Positions 58,193 to 64,000 of a DNA stretch of 64,000 nucleotides are shown piece by piece (positions within the stretch are counted from its first letter, which is position 1; the number at the start of each line of letters is the position of its first letter). Source of the stretch: Acidobacteriaceae bacterium (lineage in GTDB: Bacteria > Acidobacteriota > Terriglobia > Bryobacterales > Bryobacteraceae); NCBI GenBank assembly GCA_019240475.1, contig JAFAYI010000031.1:434001-498000 (forward strand), written 5' to 3'. The notes beneath the pieces are model-generated. The model worked only from the letters and a program-made list of their open reading frames with translations, searched no databases and was not told the origin of the DNA. The translations under genes were made by a program, and so were the position numbers.

Positions 58193-61100
58193 TTGCAAGA
58201 CGAAATTTCAACGATGCCCGAGAACCCGCAGTTTTCCGAGCCCCAGTCCAACCGCAAGCCGACCGTGGTCGGCATCGGGGCATCGGCCGGGGGGCTTGCC
58301 GCGCTGAAAAAGTTCTTCGAAGCGTTGCCGGCCGACAGCGGACTGGCCTTCGTGGTGGTGGTTCATTTGTCCCCCGAGCATAAGAGCCACCTGGTCGATC
58401 TGCTGCAGCCGAGCGTTCGCTTTCCCGTCCGTCAAGTGACTGAGACCATTCCGCTTGAAGAGAACAACGTCTATGTCATACCGCCGAACGCGAACCTGAG
58501 CGCGATCGATACCCATCTGCGGCTTTCCAAACTCGAAGAGCAGAGGCGCGAGCGCGCTCCGATCGATCACTTCTTCCGCACGCTGGCCGCTACGCACGAT
58601 GGCCATGCCATCGGCGTCATTCTTACAGGCACCGGCTCTGACGGCACGCTCGGGCTCAAAGAAATCAAGGCCAAGGGCGGACTGATCCTGGTGCAGGACC
58701 CGAACGAGGCCGAATACGACGGCATGCCGCAAAGCGCTATCGCGACGGGCCTGGTGGATCGCGTGCTGCCTATTGCCGAGATCCGGGAAGCGCTGCTTCG
58801 GATTTCGCGCCTGGGGCCGCGAATCGCGATTATCGAAGAGGCCGAACAACCCGGACAACAAGAGCGGCTACTGCTGCCCAAGGTCCTGGCGATTCTAAGG
58901 GCGAGAACGGACCGGGATTTCACCCGCTACAAGCCGGCTACCGTCCTGCGGCGGATCGCTCGCCGCATGCAATTGAACTATCTCGAGGACTTCGAGCGGT
59001 ATCTGGAGAGGCTGCGCGAGCAGCCGGAGGAGACGCGCGCGCTGGCCGACGACCTGCTGATTACCGTCACCAGCTTTTTCCGCGATGCCGACGTTTTCGA
59101 GAAACTGGAAAACGAGATTGTGCCCAGGCTCTTCGAAGGCAAAGAGCCAAACGATTGCTTGCGGGTGTGGACAGTAGGCTGCGCGACGGGGGAAGAAGCC
59201 TATTCGGTGGCCATGCTTCTTTTGGAAGAGGCCGCGCGCCGGTCCGATCCTCCGAAGATCCAGATTTTTGCATCCGACTTACACAAGCGATCTCTCGATG
59301 GGGCGCGGGAAGGGCTCTATCCGGGCGACATTCAGACCGATGTTAGCCCGGGCAGATTGAAACGCTTCTTTCAACAAGAAAACGGCGGATACCGGATCGC
59401 GAAAGACGTTCGAGACACAGTGGTTTTCGCTCCCCATAATCTTCTCGGCGACCCGCCGTTCTCGCGGCTGGACCTAATCACTTGCCGCAACCTTCTGATC
59501 TATCTGGATCGCGCGGTGCAGCGCGACGTCATCGACTTGTTTCACTATGCGCTTTGTCCGCACGGATATCTGCTGCTGGGCTCGGCCGAGACTATCGACG
59601 CCTCCGAACTGTTTCGGACGGAAGACAAGAAGCTGTGCATTTATCGGAAACGCAACGTGCCGGCGCCCGAGCCGCGCTTGCCTGTCTTCCCGCTCACGCG
59701 GCTGCGGGTGGCCAGAGAGCCGTATTCAAAGAACGACAATTCGCACGCGGCCATCTCGTATCAGGCGCTTCATCAGAATCTGCTCGAGCAGTATGCCCCG
59801 CCCAGCATTCTCATCGGCGCCGATAACAAGGTAGTGCACCTTTCCGAGCACGCGGGCAAGTATCTGGTGCATCCAGGAGGAGAAGTTACGGCGAGCGCTC
59901 TCCGGCTGGTGCGCGAGGAGCTTCGGATCGAGTTGCAGGCTCTGCTGCAATCGGCCCGGGAAAACGGGCAAGAAGCGAATTCCAGGCCTATCGCGGTGCG
60001 CTTCAGCGGGCATGTTAGGCCTGTCGTGATGCATGTAAGGCCGGATCGAGGCTCCGACCAGGACGGATTCGTACTGGTGATCTTCGAGGAGCGCGAGCCG
60101 GAGCCGGACCTGAACGGCGCTTTGCAAGCAGCACCAGCGCGCGAACCCGCGCAGGATGCCCACCGAATCGAGGAGCTGGAGGCGGAACTGAATGCCGCGC
60201 GGCAGCGCCTGCAAACGATCATCGAAGAATACGAGACCAGCCAGGAAGAGATGAAGGCCTCCAACGAGGAGATGCAGTCCACAAACGAAGAACTGCGCTC
60301 CACCATGGAGGAACTGGAAACCTCGAAGGAAGAATTACAGAGCATCAACGAGGAACTTCAAACCGTCAACCAGGAAAACCGGCACAAAGTCGAAGAGTTG
60401 TCGCAGCTTTCCGGCGATCTGCAGAACCTGCTTTCCGCAACCGATATCGCCACGTTATTTCTCGATCGCGACTTGCGCATTATGCGGTTCACGCCGAGGC
60501 TGGCGGAGCTATTCAGCGTGCGGATTACGGACCGAGGCCGGCCCATCTCGGATCTGACCCACCGTTTGGGATACGGGCAGTTGCGCGAGGACGCGAGAGC
60601 CGTTCTGGATCGCCTGATTCCGGTGGAGCGCGAGATAGGCGACGATGCGGGGCGCTGGTATCTGACGCGCGTCTTGCCGTACCGCAGCACCGAAGACCGA
60701 ATTGAAGGCGTGGTGATCACGTTTATCGAGATCACCGGGCGCAAATTGGCGGAAGCGGCGCTGCGGGAAAGCGAGGAGCGGCAGGCTTTCCTGCTGAAAC
60801 TCGCCGATGAACTCCGGCCTTTGACGGACCCGGAGACGGTGCAGGCCAGGGCGGCGCATTTGCTGGGAGCGCGCCTGGGCGCCGACCGGGTCTTCTATGC
60901 GGAAGTCGAGGGGGGCGAACGGGCATCGATCGGCAGCAGCTACCATGCCGAAGGCGTGGAGCCGGTGGCTGGACGCTATCGCCTGGATGCGTTCGGCGGG
61001 GCTGTTCCGCAGGTGCTGGTATCCGGCCGGACGGTTGTAAACGACGACGTCGCGGCCATCGCGATGTTGTCGGCGACGGAGCTGGGCGCCTATCGCGGAC

Positions 61101-63211
61101 TCGGCATCGCGGCGCAAATTAAGGCGCCGCTGGTGAAAGGGGGACGCCTTCTGGCATTTCTGGGCGTCCACCAGAACACGCGGCGGGAGTGGACGCGGGA
61201 CGAGATCGCTCTGGTGGAAGCGGTGGCGGAGCGCACCTGGACGGCGGTGGAGCGAACCTACGCGGAGAAGAAACTCAGGGCGTCGGAAGAACGGCTCCGG
61301 CTGGCGCTCGACGCCTCCAAGATGGGGACGTTCGTGTACCACGTCGCCGAGGACCGAGGCGAAGCCGACAAGCGCATGCTTGCGCTGTTCGGGCTGCCGG
61401 AGACGGGAACGCTGAACCTGCGCGCGGCGCTCGAAAAAGTGATCTATCCGGAGGGCGCGGCGCAGCATTCGGAGGCGGCGGCCCGAGCCGCCGATTCGTC
61501 CGGTTCGGTGGCGCTGCGCCACGACGTGCAAATCGCCTATCCCGATGGAAGCACGCACTGGCTGGAGATCGTAGCGCAGGCGGTCTTCGAAGGGCAACCG
61601 CGCCGGCCTAGCCTGGTGTGGGGCGTGGCGTCGGATATCACCGAGCGAAAGCGCGCGGAAGCGGCGCTGCGCGAGAGCGAAGAGCGCCAGTCGTTCCTGT
61701 TGAAATTGAGCGATGCGCTGCGCCCGCTCGCCGCTCCGGCGGCGAGCGCGCAGACGGCGTCCCGCCTACTGGCAGAACATCTGGACGCCAGCCGGGCTCA
61801 ATACATCTCTATAGACGGCGAGCCCGGCAATGAAATGGGCGAGGTGTTGGGCGAGCATGTCCGCAGGGGCCGGCCGCTGCCCCGGCGTTTCTCGCTGAAT
61901 CAGTTCGGACACGCTCTGGCGTCCGTATCGCGAGCCGGACAGACACTTGTCTTAACCGATACCGATCGCGATCCAAGAATCAGCGAGAGCGAGCGTGAGG
62001 CCTTTCGCGCCGCGGAGTTACCGGCGGCTATATCGGTTCCGTTGCTGAAAGAGGGCCGTCTGCTCTCTATACTGTCGATCCATAGTCTCGCGCCGCGCCA
62101 ATGGACTTCCTGGGAGATTAAGTTGACGGAGGAAGTAGCGGACCGCACGTGGGCGGCCATCGAGCGCGGCCGCGCCGAAGAGGCGCTGCGCGCGACCGAG
62201 GAGCGAGTTCGCCTTTTCGTCGAAAATGTCCGCGAATACGCCCTGGTGCAGACGGATTCCGAAGGGATCGTGACGGACTGGAATCCCGGCGCGCAGCGGC
62301 TATTCGGCTATCGCCCCGAGCAGATGCTGGGCCGGAACTTCGAGGTCCTGCTCACGCCGGAGGATCGGGACCAAGGCGTCTTCTCCCGGGAGCTTGCGAT
62401 CGTGACCCAGGGCCAGCGCCACGAAGACGCGCGGTGGTTTCAGCGGCAGGATGAGTCGCGCCTCTGGGGCCGTTCGATCAGCGAGCCGATCCTGGACGAG
62501 GACCGGCAGTTTCGCGGGGTAGCCAAAATCATCGGCGACGAGACCGAGCGCCAGATCTCCTCCGACGCCATTCGGCACTCGCTGGTCGAAAAGGAAGAAT
62601 TGCTGAAAGAGGTGCACCATCGCGTCAAGAACAACCTGCAAGTGATCGTCAGCCTGTTGAACATGCAGGCGTTTCAGATAGAAGAAGAACGAGTTCTGGC
62701 TCTCTTCCAGGAGACGCGGAATCGAGTTCTCGCCATCTCCTCGATCCATGAACAGCTTTACAGTTCCGAATCCTTCGCCAGCATTTCGCTTTCCGATTAC
62801 GCGCGCCGTCTCGCGCCGGACCTGGTGCGCTTCTATGGCCTGGAGGAACGCATACAGATCCAGATAGAAGGCGATCATGCGACGCTCGAACTGGAACGCG
62901 CCGTGCCGTACGGCATGCTGCTGAACGAGTTGGTATCCAACGCTTGTAAACACGCCTTTCCGGCGCCGAGAACGGGCGTCCTTCGAATCGCCATCCGGCC
63001 CGATAGGAGAAGCAAGGAGACTGTATTGACGGTCGCCGATAATGGGGTGGGCCTCCCAGCGGGATTCGATCGCAACAAGGTTTCCTCGCTCGGCCTGAAG
63101 CTGGTGAATGGGCTGGTGCGCCAGTTGCGGGGCGAGCTCCAGATCGAATCCAAGGACGGCACGACGGTCACGGTGCGATTCCCCGCGACCGGGGATGAAA
63201 GAGAAAAATGA
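58193..63211 (+). CDS. CheB-CheR-PAS/GAF hybrid histidine kinase (1672 aa)
   Basis: TTG 58193 with AAGGAG six bases upstream is preferred to the earlier in-frame TTG. Order by residue: CheB methylesterase (~20-200: GIGASAGGL, VVHLSPEH, LTGTGSDG, full catalytic triad), CheR methyltransferase (~225-480: TSFFRD, VGCATGEEAYS, ITCRNLLIYL), coiled coil (659-746), PAS, GAF, PAS, GAF, PAS, HisKA_2 (EVHHRVKNNLQVIVSLLNMQ) and HATPase (LLNELVSNACKHAF). It senses an unknown signal and probably passes phosphate to the two response regulators that follow. No CheA/receptor genes are nearby. Confidence 0.92.
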   Translation: MQDEISTMPENPQFSEPQSNRKPTVVGIGASAGGLAALKKFFEALPADSGLAFVVVVHLSPEHKSHLVDLLQPSVRFPVRQVTETIPLEENNVYVIPPNANLSAIDTHLRLSKLEEQRRERAPIDHFFRTLAATHDGHAIGVILTGTGSDGTLGLKEIKAKGGLILVQDPNEAEYDGMPQSAIATGLVDRVLPIAEIREALLRISRLGPRIAIIEEAEQPGQQERLLLPKVLAILRARTDRDFTRYKPATVLRRIARRMQLNYLEDFERYLERLREQPEETRALADDLLITVTSFFRDADVFEKLENEIVPRLFEGKEPNDCLRVWTVGCATGEEAYSVAMLLLEEAARRSDPPKIQIFASDLHKRSLDGAREGLYPGDIQTDVSPGRLKRFFQQENGGYRIAKDVRDTVVFAPHNLLGDPPFSRLDLITCRNLLIYLDRAVQRDVIDLFHYALCPHGYLLLGSAETIDASELFRTEDKKLCIYRKRNVPAPEPRLPVFPLTRLRVAREPYSKNDNSHAAISYQALHQNLLEQYAPPSILIGADNKVVHLSEHAGKYLVHPGGEVTASALRLVREELRIELQALLQSARENGQEANSRPIAVRFSGHVRPVVMHVRPDRGSDQDGFVLVIFEEREPEPDLNGALQAAPAREPAQDAHRIEELEAELNAARQRLQTIIEEYETSQEEMKASNEEMQSTNEELRSTMEELETSKEELQSINEELQTVNQENRHKVEELSQLSGDLQNLLSATDIATLFLDRDLRIMRFTPRLAELFSVRITDRGRPISDLTHRLGYGQLREDARAVLDRLIPVEREIGDDAGRWYLTRVLPYRSTEDRIEGVVITFIEITGRKLAEAALRESEERQAFLLKLADELRPLTDPETVQARAAHLLGARLGADRVFYAEVEGGERASIGSSYHAEGVEPVAGRYRLDAFGGAVPQVLVSGRTVVNDDVAAIAMLSATELGAYRGLGIAAQIKAPLVKGGRLLAFLGVHQNTRREWTRDEIALVEAVAERTWTAVERTYAEKKLRASEERLRLALDASKMGTFVYHVAEDRGEADKRMLALFGLPETGTLNLRAALEKVIYPEGAAQHSEAAARAADSSGSVALRHDVQIAYPDGSTHWLEIVAQAVFEGQPRRPSLVWGVASDITERKRAEAALRESEERQSFLLKLSDALRPLAAPAASAQTASRLLAEHLDASRAQYISIDGEPGNEMGEVLGEHVRRGRPLPRRFSLNQFGHALASVSRAGQTLVLTDTDRDPRISESEREAFRAAELPAAISVPLLKEGRLLSILSIHSLAPRQWTSWEIKLTEEVADRTWAAIERGRAEEALRATEERVRLFVENVREYALVQTDSEGIVTDWNPGAQRLFGYRPEQMLGRNFEVLLTPEDRDQGVFSRELAIVTQGQRHEDARWFQRQDESRLWGRSISEPILDEDRQFRGVAKIIGDETERQISSDAIRHSLVEKEELLKEVHHRVKNNLQVIVSLLNMQAFQIEEERVLALFQETRNRVLAISSIHEQLYSSESFASISLSDYARRLAPDLVRFYGLEERIQIQIEGDHATLELERAVPYGMLLNELVSNACKHAFPAPRTGVLRIAIRPDRRSKETVLTVADNGVGLPAGFDRNKVSSLGLKLVNGLVRQLRGELQIESKDGTTVTVRFPATGDEREK

Positions 63212-63603
63212 CCCGGACCGTGAAACGGGCGGCCAAGATCCTGGTGGTGGAGGATGAGCAGATTGTGGCCATGGATATGGAGCTGCAATTGACCGCCTTC
63301 GGCTACCAGGTGACCGGCATCGCCACCACGGGGCCGGAAGCTTTGCGCCTTGCCGAAACGACGAGCCCCGACCTGGTGGTTATGGATGTTCAGCTTAACG
63401 GGGCGCTCGACGGCATCTCGACCGCGGAAGCCCTGCAGCGGCGGTCTGCCATGCCGGTGGTGTTTGTTTCCGCTTTTGGAAGTTCCGAGACGCAACGCCG
63501 CGCGCACAACGCAAGCCCTTTGGGCTATCTGACAAAGCCATTCCGGCCGGAGGAGTTGCGCGCCCTGGTGGCCGCCGCGCTGGAACAAAAAGCCCATGGA
63601 TAA
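63208..63603 (+). CDS. Single-domain response regulator 1
   Basis: The 131-aa CheY-fold protein has the acidic pair VVEDEQ, phosphoacceptor VVMDVQL and the lysine in LTKPFRPEEL. It overlaps the kinase stop (ATGA) and lacks an output domain. Confidence 0.94.
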   Translation: MTRTVKRAAKILVVEDEQIVAMDMELQLTAFGYQVTGIATTGPEALRLAETTSPDLVVMDVQLNGALDGISTAEALQRRSAMPVVFVSAFGSSETQRRAHNASPLGYLTKPFRPEELRALVAAALEQKAHG

Positions 63604-63985
63604 GCCGACGATTTTGATCGCCGAAGACGACTTTCTCATCCGCGAAGGCTATCTGGAGCCTTTGTTGGCGCCGCATTTTTCGCTGGTCGCCTCCGTGGGA
63701 GACGGGAGCGAAGCGGTTGCGGCGGCAACGGCGCATCGGCCCAGCGTGGCGCTGCTGGACGTTTCGTTGCCGGGCTTGCGAGGTTTTGAGGCGGCTCGGC
63801 GGATTCTGCAGACGCAGCCAGAGTGCAAGGTATTGCTGGTATCGAACTATATACAGGCCACGTATATAGAAACCGCAAGAGAAATGGGATTGAGCGGTTA
63901 TGTGCTGAAGAGCCGGATCCAGACGGACCTCCTGCCGGCGATTCAAAGCGCGCTCGAGGGCGGGTTCTATCAATCCACTCTGTAG
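63596..63985 (+). CDS. Single-domain response regulator 2
   Basis: The 129-aa receiver has IAEDDFLIREG, the aspartate in VALLDVSLPGL and lysine in VLKSRIQTDL, closest to NarL-type receivers but without an HTH. It overlaps regulator 1 by 8 bp, so all three genes form one operon. A DNA-binding output must come from elsewhere or the chain acts by protein contact. Confidence 0.92.
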   Translation: MDKPTILIAEDDFLIREGYLEPLLAPHFSLVASVGDGSEAVAAATAHRPSVALLDVSLPGLRGFEAARRILQTQPECKVLLVSNYIQATYIETAREMGLSGYVLKSRIQTDLLPAIQSALEGGFYQSTL

Positions 63986-64000
63986 TCGAGGGCGCCGGCC

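Noticed and set aside
1..64000. CRISPR arrays, rRNA or complete tRNA genes
   Set aside because: No regularly spaced repeats and no convincing RNA gene was seen when reading both strands.

Overview
The window looks like chromosomal DNA of a high-GC acidobacterium, probably from the Solibacter/Bryobacter side of the phylum. The main reasons are an 880-aa duplicated ABC permease of the type expanded in Acidobacteria (ADOP) coupled to a PadR regulator, many Tat-exported periplasmic enzymes, and a lineage-type protein starting MPTPAQIAANQ. This taxonomic call is inference from gene content; no rRNA is present.

Layout. 1-1076: end of a Tat-exported Gfo/Idh/MocA oxidoreductase. 1092-4722: a probable IS1595-type element with inverted ends, a decayed transposase and cargo (a small ORF behind a structured leader, a winged-helix protein, a structured RNA-like segment and a DUF3800 protein). 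4743-6739: a leaderless ArsR/AHSA1/membrane-protein operon and a convergent membrane protein. 6752-15295: periplasmic metabolism (sulfite dehydrogenase with a heme c subunit, DUF362 protein, mannonate-dehydratase-like enzyme, multicopper oxidase, phosphoesterase) with a glycosyltransferase and a SnoaL fragment. 15399-18215: a lineage-specific protein, a VapBC-type pair, and a three-Cys-motif protein next to an internally deleted partner (TcmP). 18454-21449: PadR plus ADOP permease. 21475-23308: DinB-like, DUF4386-like and hypothetical proteins.

23375-28351 is an acyl-CoA operon (thioesterase, acyl-CoA dehydrogenase, acyl-CoA ligase, D-threonine-aldolase-like enzyme), followed by an HNH protein, a sugar porter with a large extra domain, and a sigma-54 activator. 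32071-37583 holds Ppx/GppA, a phosphopantetheinyl transferase, an exported alkaline-phosphatase-fold protein with an unknown partner, and an esterase. 38293-40536 is a compositionally distinct accessory patch: an alarmone-synthetase/HEPN fusion and a divergent YrdC-like protein.

43265-47782 is the conserved rpmH-rnpA-yidD-yidC-khpB-mnmE cluster. Its rpmH promoter/leader also occurs 1.6 kb upstream, and the two copies bracket a two-gene cassette. 47791-57951 carries hydrolases, an ABC exporter, an exported GH1 glycosidase, a methyltransferase and two family-2 glycosyltransferases, and an exported phosphodiesterase. The window ends with a 1672-aa CheB-CheR-PAS/GAF-histidine kinase and two single-domain response regulators.

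The strongest candidates for something new are the synthetase-HEPN/YrdC patch, the duplicated rpmH leader with its cassette, the IS1595-type element with structured RNA-like segments, and the truncated TcmP beside an intact partner. All similarity calls come from reading motifs; no database search was run.
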